A stretch of DNA of 64,000 bases from contig DONT01000005.1 of NCBI GenBank assembly GCA_003513765.1, positions 4,989 to 68,988 on the forward strand, read 5' to 3'. This DNA comes from Jeotgalicoccus sp. (GTDB taxonomy: Bacteria > Bacillota > Bacilli > Staphylococcales > Salinicoccaceae). The position numbers were made by a program, and so were the translations under genes. The notes under the pieces are model-generated. The model worked only from the letters and a program-made list of their open reading frames with translations, did no database searches and was not told the DNA's origin. Position 1 is the stretch's first letter; each line of letters begins with the position of its first letter. Of the stretch, positions 24,791-33,451 are shown piece by piece.

Positions 24791-24817
24791 AAAACGAACA
24801 GATAAAATTTAGAGAAG

Positions 24818-24846
24818 AGATGCCATTATTTTGGCATCTTTCTTTG
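24818..24846 (+). terminator. Terminator of the NAD(P)-binding gene
   Basis: GATGCC pairs with GGCATC around an AT loop, then TTTCTTTG. Confidence 0.7.
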
Positions 24847-24906
24847 CCTTTTCAGGTGATTTATTTAGTATAATTTAAGATAAAGAAAGTTTATGAGGAG
24901 CTTAAT

Positions 24907-25332
24907 ATGTTTTTAAAATCAGAAGAAGACGACAGACGTCCGGACAGAAAGAAATACCACTTCGATCCGATGAAAGTGCTGATAGGTATGGCCGCAGGAT
25001 TTATTACTCCGGAAATAGCGCGGTTTTTATCAGAAAACGTACTTGAAAATAATACACTGGAAAACATCGCTGGAGTATCGAGTATCGGGCTCGCGATTAT
25101 CTTCGGGATTATTATGCTGTTCGTGACTTTCAGAGTAGAGATGATTTATGACGGTGAGGTATCGGGTGCCGATGGTGATGGTGCTGACGGTGGCGGTAAA
25201 ATCCGAGGCGGTCAGAACGAGGTAACCGATATGCTAAGCGAATACCAGGCAGCGAAAGAAGCAGGCGATACGGTGCGAATGAAAGAAATCAAGGTGTGGC
25301 TGAAAGAACGCGGCGTTATTATAAAGAAATAG
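24907..25332 (+). CDS. Hypothetical two-span membrane protein with charged tail
   Basis: A 141-residue protein of unknown family. A charged N-terminus (EEDDRRPDRKK) is followed by hydrophobic segments at about 22-40 and 59-78, then a Gly/Asp-rich linker (GADGDGADGGG) and a predicted amphipathic cytoplasmic helix rich in Glu and Lys. GAGGAGC precedes the ATG. Nothing in the neighbours suggests a role; it is monocistronic with a terminator. Confidence 0.7.
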   Translation: MFLKSEEDDRRPDRKKYHFDPMKVLIGMAAGFITPEIARFLSENVLENNTLENIAGVSSIGLAIIFGIIMLFVTFRVEMIYDGEVSGADGDGADGGGKIRGGQNEVTDMLSEYQAAKEAGDTVRMKEIKVWLKERGVIIKK

Positions 25333-25342
25333 AATAGAAGAA

Positions 25343-25384
25343 GCAGAAAGTAAAATCCGGAAAGCCGGGTTTTACTTTTTGTTT
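25343..25384 (+). terminator. Terminator
   Basis: AGTAAAATCCGG pairs with CCGGGTTTTACT, then TTTTTG. Confidence 0.85.
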
Positions 25385-25406
25385 TTACAGTGGTTTGTGT
25401 TGCCGT

Positions 25407-25530
25407 TGTATGAGGGGAGTTCATCGGATTGTAATAACAGCTGCTCCAGCGAGTTTAGAAGTGGTATGAACGGAGCTCATATGAATCCCAGCGGTTTGGA
25501 AGTGATATGAACAGAGCTCATATGAATCCA
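25407..25530. repeat. 41-bp repeat array F (2-3 units)
   Basis: GGTATGA at 25463 and GATATGA at 25504 start two units exactly 41 bp apart; each has arms TATGA and TCATA around a 7-nt loop (ACGGAGC, ACAGAGC). A third, older unit begins at 25407 with the loop GGGGAGT and a spacer about 15 bp too long. The arms match array G at 4914. The rest of the stretch up to the DeoR gene is AT-rich and carries no clear feature. Confidence 0.75.
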
Positions 25531-25653
25531 ACCGCACAACCTGCAATTAATGTGTTAAAAATTCACAGAATCACAAATATAATGTAAATTAATCACATTA
25601 ATTGCGTTACAATATAAATAGTAAATAATAAAATTAATGCCAAGGTGATACAT

Positions 25654-26403
25654 ATGAAGAGAAAAAGACAGGAATATATTGTAAACCGTGTAGCTGGAGA
25701 CAGCACTGTAACAATCGAGATGCTTGCTGAGGAACTTAACGTTTCAGAGATGACAGTTCGTCGTGATTTGAAGGAGCTTGAATCGGATGAACAGATTATC
25801 AGAACGTCTAATTCAATTCTTTTAAAAGATTCCTTCCTAAATGAAGTGCCTTTTGTTAAAAAACAGATGGTTAATATAGAAGAAAAACGGCTGATTGCCA
25901 AAAAAGCGATGCAGTTTATCAAGCCTAATCAAACGATTCTGCTAGATGCCGGCACGACGACTCTTGAAATCTGCAAGCTGTTAAAGAACGAAGATTATAC
26001 AGTGCGTATTATTACTAATGATATTAAAGCAGCGGCTGAGTTAATAGACAGTCATCATGAAGTGATTATTCTCGGCGGTACTGTGCAGCAGAACATCGGA
26101 TCGATGTACGGTACTCAGACAATAGATGTACTGAATAATATTAAAGTGAATGTATCTTTCGTCGGAACACAGGCGATGACTGTTGATGAAGGGATTTTTG
26201 CACCAACTATTGAGAAGGCTAAAGTGAAGAATTTAATGATGGAATGCGGACAAGCGGCGTATCTTGTCGTGGATTCCAGCAAGATGAATCACACTTCATT
26301 TGCCAAGATTAGTGATTTCAGCGATTTTACGGCAATCATCACAGATAATCTGCTCGGTAAGAGTGAGCTTGAGAAACTGTCATCCTATACGACAGTAATA
26401 TAA
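25654..26403 (+). CDS. DeoR/GlpR family transcriptional regulator
   Basis: A 249-residue repressor. The N-terminal helix-turn-helix is VTIEMLAEELNVSEMTVRRDLKELES (residues about 20-45), and the DeoRC sensor domain carries ILLDAGTTTLEICKLL, IITNDIKAA, IILGGTVQQNIGSMYG and AYLVVDSSKM, which bind phosphosugars in this family. AAGGTG precedes the chosen ATG; the upstream GTG lies inside that site. No sugar gene is adjacent, so the regulon must be elsewhere or it is an orphan. Confidence 0.9.
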   Translation: MKRKRQEYIVNRVAGDSTVTIEMLAEELNVSEMTVRRDLKELESDEQIIRTSNSILLKDSFLNEVPFVKKQMVNIEEKRLIAKKAMQFIKPNQTILLDAGTTTLEICKLLKNEDYTVRIITNDIKAAAELIDSHHEVIILGGTVQQNIGSMYGTQTIDVLNNIKVNVSFVGTQAMTVDEGIFAPTIEKAKVKNLMMECGQAAYLVVDSSKMNHTSFAKISDFSDFTAIITDNLLGKSELEKLSSYTTVI

Positions 26404-26439
26404 GGCCGGTTTGACTGCGTTAAGCCTTCACATAATAAC

Positions 26440-26456
26440 ATTACAGTTATATTACA
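26440..26456 (-). promoter_or_regulatory. WalR-type box 1
   Basis: ATTACAGTTATATTACA is, on the complementary strand, TGTAAT-N5-TGTAAT, which fits the WalR consensus TGTWAH-N5-TGTWAH. It lies in the 3' flank of the DeoR gene, five bases before a possible promoter TTGATA-N17-TACGAT (26462-26490). Confidence 0.55.
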
Positions 26457-26490
26457 AAAGTTTGATAACTTTGAATTTAAAATATACGAT

Positions 26491-26536
26491 AAAACACCCG
26501 TAACCTTTATGTATCAAGGGTTGCGGGTGTTTTACT
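26491..26536 (+). terminator. Terminator after the DeoR gene
   Basis: AAAACACCCG pairs with CGGGTGTTTT with an inner AACC/GGTT stem and a T-rich flank. Confidence 0.8.
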
Positions 26537-26600
26537 TAAAATTTACAATTCTGAAGACGCTTACTTTATATAACTCTAATCTCATAAATTTTTCTATTAG

Positions 26601-26649
26601 GTTACAAGTCAGTTACAAATGCCAAATCGCTTGTATCATATGCTATAGT
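26601..26649 (+). promoter_or_regulatory. WalR-type box 2 and promoter of the LysM-CHAP gene
   Basis: GTTACAAGTCAGTTACA (26601-26617) is TGTAAC-N5-TGTAAC on the other strand, a full match to the WalR consensus. It ends three bases before a weak -35 (GCCAAA, 26621) that is 17 bp from TATAGT (26644-26649), the geometry of an activator-dependent promoter. Confidence 0.75.
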
Positions 26650-26716
26650 AAGACTCGTGGAAATGACTCGGGACAGAGTTCAATAATTATATTCCCAAAC
26701 TATGGAGGATTTAAAC

Positions 26717-27682
26717 ATGAAAAAAACAATTATCTCTGCAGCATCGCTTACAGCTTTATCAGCAGTAGCTGCAGCTAATATATCAGCATCAGAAATTACA
26801 GTAGAATCAGGTGACACGCTTTGGAGTATTTCGGCAGGCGCATCACAATCAGTGAACGAAATTAAGTCATTAAACAACTTAACTTCAGATCTTATTTTCC
26901 CTGGCGACGTTCTTAAAATTGACGCTGAAGCACCAAGTGCAGCACCTGCTGAAGCAGTAGAAGCTGAAGAAGGCGCAACTACATACACTATTGAAGCAGG
27001 CGACACTTTATTCGCTATTGCTAACCAATTTGATGTAACAATTGACGAAATTAAAGCTTGGAACAACTTATCTTCAGATCTTATCATCGCTGGTAAAACT
27101 ATTGTAGTTGCTGAATCAGCAGCACCTGCAGCAGTATCGGTAGAAGAAGCAGCACCGGCAGTAGAAACTGCAGCTCCAGCTGTTGAAGAAGTAGAAGTTC
27201 AGGAAGTTGAAGAGGCAGCAGCTCCAGCACCTGCAGTACAAGAAGTACAGGCAGCAGAAGTTGCTCCAGCAGTACAAGAAGTTGCACAGCCACAGGCGGC
27301 AACTCCAGCGGCAACACCGGTAACAAGTGCAAGTAACGGCGCTAACTACTACGACTGGGGAACATGTGCATGGTATGTATTTGAACAACGCTCTCAGCGC
27401 GGTTTAGGCGTAGGCAACACTTGGGGCAACGCTACAAACTGGGCAGCTGGTGCTCAATCAGCAGGCTACTCAGTAAGTAATTCACCTTCAGTAGGTGCAA
27501 TTATGCAAGCGCCAGCTTATACTAATGGTGCTTATGGTCTTGGTCACGTTGCGATTGTCGAAAGCGTAAATGCTGACGGTTCAGTTACTGTTTCTGAAAT
27601 GCAATTTGGCGGCGGACTTGGACAGGTGAGCTCAAGAACAATCAGTGCTGCACAAGCGTCTAGCCACAACTTCATCAACTAA
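26717..27682 (+). CDS. Secreted LysM-LysM-CHAP cell-wall hydrolase (SsaA/Sle1-like)
   Basis: A 321-residue exported protein. A signal peptide covers residues 1-24 (cleavage near ISA-SE). LysM domains at about 26-69 and 91-133 (SGDTLWSISAG, AGDTLFAIANQ) bind peptidoglycan. A long Ala/Val/Glu/Pro linker follows, and a C-terminal CHAP domain has its catalytic cysteine in YYDWGTCAWYVF and histidine in YGLGHVAIVE. CHAP enzymes of this kind are amidases or endopeptidases that split peptidoglycan during division. GGAGG precedes the start. WalR boxes upstream place it in the essential WalKR cell-wall regulon, as for staphylococcal ssaA and sle1. Confidence 0.92.
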   Translation: MKKTIISAASLTALSAVAAANISASEITVESGDTLWSISAGASQSVNEIKSLNNLTSDLIFPGDVLKIDAEAPSAAPAEAVEAEEGATTYTIEAGDTLFAIANQFDVTIDEIKAWNNLSSDLIIAGKTIVVAESAAPAAVSVEEAAPAVETAAPAVEEVEVQEVEEAAAPAPAVQEVQAAEVAPAVQEVAQPQAATPAATPVTSASNGANYYDWGTCAWYVFEQRSQRGLGVGNTWGNATNWAAGAQSAGYSVSNSPSVGAIMQAPAYTNGAYGLGHVAIVESVNADGSVTVSEMQFGGGLGQVSSRTISAAQASSHNFIN

Positions 27683-27692
27683 TAAATAAATA

Positions 27693-27743
27693 GAACAGCG
27701 GATCCGGAATCTAAGAGTGATTCCGGATCCGCTATTTTTTTGC
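27693..27743 (+). terminator. Terminator of the LysM-CHAP gene
   Basis: AGCGGATCCGGAAT pairs perfectly with ATTCCGGATCCGCT, followed by seven T. Confidence 0.92.
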
Positions 27744-27746
27744 AGT

Positions 27747-27788
27747 AAAACAGGAGAATAAACTTTATAAATTTCATTCTCCTGCCAT
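27747..27788 (-). terminator. Terminator of cstA
   Basis: On the minus strand CAGGAGAAT pairs with ATTCTCCTG over an AT-rich loop and is followed by TTTTAC. Confidence 0.65.
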
Positions 27789-27803
27789 TTTTCAATTACT
27801 GTG

Positions 27804-29243
27804 CTAGTGTTCATAAGCTGGATCTTTAACTTCCGCAGCCCGTTGTTTAAGAATTGCTCTGACATAAAGATAGCCTGTAACAGCTACCGGTATTAATCCT
27901 CCGATAACAGAAATATTATAATCCAGATTTAATGTCTCAGGCGCATACAGGAAGTAAGTTCCGACGACACCTGTCATAAACAACGCTGGAATACCGGAAA
28001 TGTAATGGAATTTTCCTTCTTTTAACAGATAAACAGTTGCAACCCATAACATCGTCGCTGCAACGGTCTGGTTAGTGAAACCAAGATAACGCCATAAGAA
28101 CATGTAATCGATAGTCGACAGCAGGAAGGCAGGGATACCGACACAAAGTGTCATCCAGAACATTTTCGGAGCTTTCTTGCTCTTTCTTATGCCTGCTACT
28201 GCTTCAGTAAGCATCATGCGGGAAGAGCGAAGTGCTGTATCTCCAGTAGTGATTGGTAAAATAATCGCACCAAGAAATGCTAATATTGCGCCGACAGAGC
28301 CGAGCATTTCAATAGAAATTGTATCGATTACGCCGGCGGGTCCGCCGACTGCAAGTGCGTCTGCCAATCCACCTGTTCCATGGAAGAATGTCATACCGGC
28401 AGTTGCCCAGATTAATGCAATAACACCTTCTGCAATCATTGCGCCAAAGAATACTCTGCGACCGTCTGATTCTTTCTTAACGGTACGAGCAATAATAGGG
28501 CTTTGAGTTGAATGGAAACCGCTGATTGCACCGCATGAAATAGTAACCATTATAAGCGGCCATACAGGAAGCCCTGCAGGATGCTGATTTTCAAATGTAA
28601 GATTTGGAATCGGTGTGCTTGAAAAGATTAAACCGAATAACACTGATACCGCCATAATAATCAATACAGCACCGAAAAATGGATAAATCCGTCCAATGAT
28701 TTTATCAATCGGTAATACAGCAGCTATAATAAAATATGTGAAAATAATAATTAAAGCAACAAAGAATGGAATCGCACCGCCTGATTTTAATTCAATTAAT
28801 TCTGCTGGACCGGCAGTAAATGCAGCAGTCACAAGAATCATCAGTGCCAGCGAAACGATATAAATAAAAACTTTAACACCTTTGCCGAGATATCTTTCTA
28901 CAAGTGCAGGGAACTGTGAACCATTATGTCTCAAGCTCAGCATGCCTGCAAAGTAATCGTGTACAGCACCGGCAAAAATACAGCCGACAACAATCCAGAT
29001 TAAAGCTGGAGGACCGTAAACAGCACCTGCTACAGCACCAAATACCGGACCAAGACCTGCGATATTTAACAGCTGAATCAACCATCCTTTAAATGGATGC
29101 ATTGGCATATAGTCCACACCATCATTTGTTTTGTATGCCGGCGTCGGATTTTTATCATCAATAACAAAAATGCGTTCTACAATTTTTCCGTAGATAAAAT
29201 ATCCTGCAATAAGTAAAAATAAAGCTGAAAGTAAAGTAATCAT
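27804..29243 (-). CDS. cstA: Carbon starvation protein CstA (pyruvate/peptide transporter family)
   Basis: A 479-residue membrane protein with about 14 hydrophobic segments, in the shorter Gram-positive size class of CstA. Conserved blocks are DGVDYMPMHPFKGWLIQLLNIAGLGPVFGAVAGAVYGP, HDYFAGMLSLRHNG, SCGAISGFHSTQSPIIAR and TTGDTALRSSRMMLTEA. The family imports pyruvate or peptides under nutrient limitation. AGGAGG lies six bases before the ATG at 29243; a longer frame is unsupported. A strong promoter and an upstream cre-like site suggest control by carbon supply. Confidence 0.93.
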   Translation of the reverse strand: MITLLSALFLLIAGYFIYGKIVERIFVIDDKNPTPAYKTNDGVDYMPMHPFKGWLIQLLNIAGLGPVFGAVAGAVYGPPALIWIVVGCIFAGAVHDYFAGMLSLRHNGSQFPALVERYLGKGVKVFIYIVSLALMILVTAAFTAGPAELIELKSGGAIPFFVALIIIFTYFIIAAVLPIDKIIGRIYPFFGAVLIIMAVSVLFGLIFSSTPIPNLTFENQHPAGLPVWPLIMVTISCGAISGFHSTQSPIIARTVKKESDGRRVFFGAMIAEGVIALIWATAGMTFFHGTGGLADALAVGGPAGVIDTISIEMLGSVGAILAFLGAIILPITTGDTALRSSRMMLTEAVAGIRKSKKAPKMFWMTLCVGIPAFLLSTIDYMFLWRYLGFTNQTVAATMLWVATVYLLKEGKFHYISGIPALFMTGVVGTYFLYAPETLNLDYNISVIGGLIPVAVTGYLYVRAILKQRAAEVKDPAYEH

Positions 29244-29284
29244 AGCAGTCCTCCTGCAACTGAAAATTTGTGAATTAGTTGCTA

Positions 29285-29361
29285 AGTGTAGCAAGGAGTG
29301 ACAGCTGAGTCAATAAGTTTTCAGAAAGTTTAAACTAAAAAGAATATTAAAGCGTTTACAT
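29285..29361 (-). promoter_or_regulatory. cstA promoter with upstream cre-like site
   Basis: On the minus strand TTGACT (29308-29313) and TACACT (29285-29290) are 17 bp apart, an excellent sigma-A promoter. ATGTAAACGCTTTAA (29347-29361) fits the CcpA cre consensus WTGNAANCGNWNNCW except at one position, and lies about 75 bp upstream of the predicted start. Confidence 0.7.
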
Positions 29362-29406
29362 TGTAAAATGAGAGAGGAATTATGTTGGTTTCTGGTCAGC
29401 TGAGGG

Positions 29407-29651
29407 CTTCGAGTACGACACTGAATGACCGTCGTATTCCAAGGTCACTTTAAGTACGACGGCGAATAACCGTCGTATTCCAAGGTCACTTTAAGTACGA
29501 CGCCGAATAACCGTCGTATTCCAAGCCCACTTTAAGTACGACGCCGAATGACCGTCGTATTCCAAGCCCGCTTTAAGTACGACGCCGAATAACCGTCGTA
29601 TTCCAAGGTCACTTCAAGTACGACGTCAAACCACCGTCGTATTCCAAATCT
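29407..29651. repeat. 41-bp tandem repeat array D (6 units)
   Basis: TACGAC starts at 29414, 29455, 29496, 29537, 29578 and 29619, exactly 41 bp apart. Arms are TACGACG(G/C) and CCGTCGTA around a 7-nt loop (CGAATAA in most units), with an 18-bp spacer starting TTCCAAG. It lies between the cstA upstream region and the terminator of the next minus-strand gene. Confidence 0.95.
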
Positions 29652-29671
29652 CCTAAACTGTTTACAGGCAC

Positions 29672-29706
29672 AAAAAACACCTGCTCCACATGGAAGCAGG
29701 TGCTCA
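29672..29706 (-). terminator. Terminator of the monooxygenase operon
   Basis: On the minus strand GCACCTGCTTCC pairs with GGAGCAGGTG, followed by TTTTTTG. Confidence 0.85.
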
Positions 29707-29714
29707 TACATTAC

Positions 29715-31025
29715 TTATTTAGAATAGCGGTTTTCTTTAAACGGCAACCCAAGTTCGTCGCGTAAAGTTTTACCTTCGTAGGAAGTGTCATAATAGCCTT
29801 TACCGACTAAAATCGGAATGACTTTATCGATAAAGTCATGGAAGAAATCACCAAGTACATGCGGTGTCAGAACAAATCCGTCTGCACCGTCGTTATCGAT
29901 CCATTCAATAATCTGATCAGCGACTTCTTCGTATGTGCCCATAAATGGACTTTCACGTGTCGTTTCTTCCATCGCAACCTGACGCAGCGTTAAGTTGTTT
30001 TCTTTCGCGCGTTTCTTAATTTCATCAGTCGTCGACTGGAAGCTGTTCTTCCCGATATCGCCAAGTTCAGGGAATTGTGCATCGACATCGTACTGACTGA
30101 AGTCGTGGTGGTCAAAGTAGCGGCCGAGGTAAGCGAGCGCTTCTTCTATAGTAACTAAGTTCTTAATATATTCGTAACGTTCACGGACCTCGTCATGATT
30201 TTTCCCGACAATCGGCTGCAGCGTCGGGAATACTTTAATTTCGTCAGGGTTCCGTCCGTTATCAGCTGCCTGCTGGCGCAAATCTGCATAAGTTTTCTGC
30301 GCTTTTTCTAAAGTGCTGGCATTTGTAAATACCGCGTCAGCATTACGTGCTGCGAATGCTGAACCTTTCGGTGAAGCACCCGCCTGGAAAATAATCGGCT
30401 GTCCCTGAGGGGAACGTTCAATATTAAGCGGTCCCTGAATTTTGAAGAACTCGCCTTCGTAATTCAATTCGTGCATTTTTTCTTTATCGAAATACTGTCC
30501 GCTTTCCTTATCGCGCACAAATGCGTCATCTTCCCATGAATCCCACAGGCCCTGAACGACTGACAGATGCTCATCCGCGATATCGTAGCGGAGGCTGTGT
30601 TCGGGATGTTTATCCTTGCTGAAGTTTTTAGCACTGCCTTCTAAAGGAGAAGTCACCACGTTCCAGCCGGCACGTCCGCCGCTCATCATATCAACTGAAG
30701 CAAGCTGGCGTGCAATCGTAAACGGTTCGCTGTACGACGTTGACACTGTTGCAACAAGTCCGATATGCGAAGTGATTGGAGCGAGTGCGCCGAGCAGTGT
30801 TAACGGCTCAAAACGGCTTAAAAAGTGCGGGATTGATTTATCGTTAATAAAAAGACCGTCAGCAACGAAAATAAATGAAAACCCTGCATCTTCAGCTTTT
30901 AAAGTGATGTTTTTATAATGATCGAAATTAACGCTGGCATCACTTGGAACGTCAGCGCTTCTCCATGCGTTCATATGGCCGCCCGGCCCGTGCAGCATTA
31001 CTCCGAATTGTACTTTCTTACTCAT
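29715..31025 (-). CDS. FMN-dependent monooxygenase, NtaA/SnaA/DmoA family
   Basis: A 436-residue bacterial-luciferase-like TIM-barrel enzyme. Signatures include FGVMLHGPGGHMNAWR at the start, SGGRAGWNVVTSPLEGSAKNF, HPEHSLRYDIADEHL and IFQAGASPKGSAFAARNADAVF, all typical of the nitrilotriacetate/dimethyl-sulfide monooxygenase group, which uses FMNH2 from a partner reductase. The ATG overlaps the stop of the upstream monooxygenase gene by four bases, so the two are translationally coupled. The substrate is not predictable; sulfur or carbon scavenging is typical for the family. Confidence 0.9.
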   Translation of the reverse strand: MSKKVQFGVMLHGPGGHMNAWRSADVPSDASVNFDHYKNITLKAEDAGFSFIFVADGLFINDKSIPHFLSRFEPLTLLGALAPITSHIGLVATVSTSYSEPFTIARQLASVDMMSGGRAGWNVVTSPLEGSAKNFSKDKHPEHSLRYDIADEHLSVVQGLWDSWEDDAFVRDKESGQYFDKEKMHELNYEGEFFKIQGPLNIERSPQGQPIIFQAGASPKGSAFAARNADAVFTNASTLEKAQKTYADLRQQAADNGRNPDEIKVFPTLQPIVGKNHDEVRERYEYIKNLVTIEEALAYLGRYFDHHDFSQYDVDAQFPELGDIGKNSFQSTTDEIKKRAKENNLTLRQVAMEETTRESPFMGTYEEVADQIIEWIDNDGADGFVLTPHVLGDFFHDFIDKVIPILVGKGYYDTSYEGKTLRDELGLPFKENRYSK

Positions 31026-32023
31026 AATATCCCAGCCTTTTCTTTGTGTATGGTATGAATCGGTGCGAGTATTTTAACCGTCTGATTACGAACCTCAGCG
31101 TCGGTTGATGGTATGTGGAACATGAATTCATCGATTGGATTTAATTTACTGAGTTCGTCTAATTTTGATAAAATCTCTTCCTTATTACCAAGAATCATAT
31201 CCAGCTGTTTTTTCTCAACTTCAATTTTTTCATCGGTATTTCTAATATAATCATTAACCTGATTTTCAGTAGTGACACGTAATGTTTTGCCGTTTTTAAA
31301 TTTGAGCGAGTAAACTATATTTTCATCTGCAGCAGCTTTTTTATCCTCTGCAGTTTCAGCTGCGAGTACCGATAAGGCAGCAATGAACTTGCCATCCGGA
31401 TAATGTTTTTTGTAAGCAGCTGAAACTTCTTTCAGCAGTGCTTCATCATTTTTTATAAAATGAGCAAAGATGAAATTCACTTTATTTTCAGCAGCAAACT
31501 GTGCAGACGATGCACTTCCGCCGAGCAGGAACAAATCAGGCTTTGATGATTCTGTATCAGCCGATATTTTAAGCGTTCTGTTATTCTCGTGTGTGCCGTC
31601 TACATATGATTTCAAGCTCAGGAATCTGTCATTGAAAGAGTCGATATTGGCACGAAGTTCATGCTGCAGGGCAGCTGTTGAAAGCGGCGTGCCGCCAGGT
31701 GCTTTGCCAACGCCGAGATTCACACGATCTGGTGCGAGATGACTGATCAGCTGGAACTGTTCGGCAACGTGAAACGGATTGTGATGCGACAGCATGACGC
31801 CGCCCGCACCGATATTTATATTTTTCGTATGATTAATCAGGTGAGTCACTAACACCTCAGGTGCCGTACCGATAAGATTTTCCATATTGTGATGCTCCGA
31901 CACGAAGTAACGCTTGTAACCGAGAGTATCTGCAAGCTTCGCAAGTTCCACGGTATGGCCGAGAGACTCTACAACAGAATGTCCGTCAAGAATAGGGCTT
32001 TGATTTAAAATATTAAACTCCAT
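31022..32023 (-). CDS. LLM class flavin-dependent oxidoreductase (MsnO8-like)
   Basis: A 333-residue luciferase-like monooxygenase. The start MEFNILNQSPILDGHS follows GGAAGGAG. RYFVSEHHNMENLIGTAPEVLVTHL, INIGAGGVMLSHHNPFHVAEQF and DRVNLGVGKAPGG are the flavin-binding blocks of the MsnO8 subgroup. It is the first gene of a two-gene operon with the NtaA-type enzyme, from which it overlaps by ATGA. A flavin reductase partner is not encoded nearby. A 30-codon upstream extension lacks a ribosome binding site. Confidence 0.88.
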   Translation of the reverse strand: MEFNILNQSPILDGHSVVESLGHTVELAKLADTLGYKRYFVSEHHNMENLIGTAPEVLVTHLINHTKNINIGAGGVMLSHHNPFHVAEQFQLISHLAPDRVNLGVGKAPGGTPLSTAALQHELRANIDSFNDRFLSLKSYVDGTHENNRTLKISADTESSKPDLFLLGGSASSAQFAAENKVNFIFAHFIKNDEALLKEVSAAYKKHYPDGKFIAALSVLAAETAEDKKAAADENIVYSLKFKNGKTLRVTTENQVNDYIRNTDEKIEVEKKQLDMILGNKEEILSKLDELSKLNPIDEFMFHIPSTDAEVRNQTVKILAPIHTIHKEKAGIL

Positions 32024-32103
32024 GAAATTCTCCTTCCAATGCATATGTTTCCTGAATATGTAACATCGTACTTTTCCTACTTGATAACTATGAATTAAAA
32101 TTA

Positions 32104-32131
32104 ATGATATCACTTATTTAGAATAATTCAA
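32104..32131 (-). promoter_or_regulatory. Predicted promoter of the monooxygenase operon
   Basis: On the minus strand TTGAAT (32126-32131) and TATCAT (32104-32109) are 16 bp apart. The roughly 75-nt leader shows no T-box, S-box or cysteine-type riboswitch features. Confidence 0.45.
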
Positions 32132-32245
32132 TAATTTACTGATAATTTAAGATAGAAAACTTACTATTCTACTAGGAATTTAAGAACGGCAGGGGGTGAT
32201 GGTGAGTTTTGCAGGAAAAGAAAAGGTATTCCTCTGCCAGCAAAC

Positions 32246-32281
32246 ACAAAAAAGCCAGCCCGGAATTTCCGGACTGGCTGT
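32246..32281 (-). terminator. Terminator of trhO
   Basis: On the minus strand CAGCCAGTCCGGAAATT pairs with a matching CCGGGCTGG strand, followed by TTTTTTG. Confidence 0.88.
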
Positions 32282-32295
32282 AAAATAAAATTATA

Positions 32296-33279
32296 TTATC
32301 CTTTATGGCTTAACACAGGTTCTGACTCAGCAAAATCTGTCTGTTTTAATTCTTCAATACGCTCTTTAACGAATTCACTCGTCATGTTGTGCTCAACGAT
32401 ATATCTGTTGCGTGAGTGTTCAGCACATTCAATTGAACATCCGCCGAGATGGTAATGCTGGTTTTCTTCGGATGCTAAAATCTGCGCATTACATTCAGGG
32501 TTCGCACAATTGATGTAGCGTTCGCACGGCTCGCCGTCAAAGTGATCGCGACCGACGACTACGTGTTCAACCTGGTTAATCGGCACTGTCAGTCTTTCAT
32601 CAAAAACGTACATCTGGCCGTCCCACAGCTGACCTTTAGCGACAGGGTCTTTAGAGTATGTTGCTACGCCGCCGTGCAGCTGTGCTACATTATCAAAGCC
32701 TTCGTTTTTCAGCCATCCTGAGAATTTCTCACAGCGGATTCCGCCAGTGCAGTATGTGAGTATCTTTTTACCTTCAAATAAGTGTTTGTTGTCTCGTACC
32801 CATTGCGGCGTGTCTCTGAACGTTTCAACATCAGGTTTAATTGCACCGCGGAAATGGCCGACATCGTATTCGTATATGTTTCGTACATCGAGAACAACAG
32901 TATCTTCCTGCTGCATCTGTTCATAGAATTCTGCAGGCGATAAATATTCACCTGTCTGTTCACGAGGATCTATATCAGTATCCAGGCTTAAGTTCACAAG
33001 CTCGGGACGCGGACGCACGAACATTTTTCTAAATGCATGTTCTTCTGCCTCATCAATTTTAAAGACGATATCTTTAAATAAAGGATGTGCTTTCATATAT
33101 TCCATATAACGTTCAGTCTGTTCATAATCACCTGAAACCGTTCCGTTAATACCTTCATGGGCAACGAGAATACGGCCTTTAAGGCCTAAGTCCTTGCAGA
33201 ATCTTAAATGTTCTGCAGCAAATGTTTCCGGATCTTCTACATCCGCATAGTAATAATAAAGTAAAACTCGATATTTCAT
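32296..33279 (-). CDS. trhO: tRNA uridine(34) hydroxylase, rhodanese family (TrhO/YceA)
   Basis: A 327-residue enzyme forming 5-hydroxyuridine at tRNA wobble position 34 in an oxygen-dependent way. The N-terminal YceI-like domain carries GRILVAHEGINGTVSG, the central rhodanese domain the active-site cysteine in YCTGGIRCEKFSGWL, and the C-terminus a cysteine cluster (CANPECNAQI, GGCSIECAEH). The start MKYRVLLYYYYAD follows AGGTGG; a GTG four codons upstream is part of that site. Monocistronic with its own terminator. Confidence 0.93.
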   Translation of the reverse strand: MKYRVLLYYYYADVEDPETFAAEHLRFCKDLGLKGRILVAHEGINGTVSGDYEQTERYMEYMKAHPLFKDIVFKIDEAEEHAFRKMFVRPRPELVNLSLDTDIDPREQTGEYLSPAEFYEQMQQEDTVVLDVRNIYEYDVGHFRGAIKPDVETFRDTPQWVRDNKHLFEGKKILTYCTGGIRCEKFSGWLKNEGFDNVAQLHGGVATYSKDPVAKGQLWDGQMYVFDERLTVPINQVEHVVVGRDHFDGEPCERYINCANPECNAQILASEENQHYHLGGCSIECAEHSRNRYIVEHNMTSEFVKERIEELKQTDFAESEPVLSHKG

Positions 33280-33451
33280 TATATTTTCCACCTATCAAAT
33301 TTATTTGCAGGATAAATCCTGATAGTTTTACATGAATTATTGTATCAGATTTTGACACTATTTAGTAATGGAAATTAAAGAACATGGTGACAGAATTCCT
33401 AATTTTGTCTGTAAATGTGTTAAAATTTAATAAAGATAAAGGAGTGGTCTT

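Noticed and set aside
27099..27388. Minus-strand Leu- and Cys-rich reading frames inside the LysM-CHAP gene
   Set aside because: They are shadows of the repetitive Ala/Val/Glu/Pro linker codons in the real gene and have no start signals.
32024..32200. T-box, SAM or cysteine riboswitch in front of the monooxygenase operon
   Set aside because: The leader is short, AT-rich and lacks T-box (TGGNACCGCG) and S-box motifs; only a promoter is supportable.
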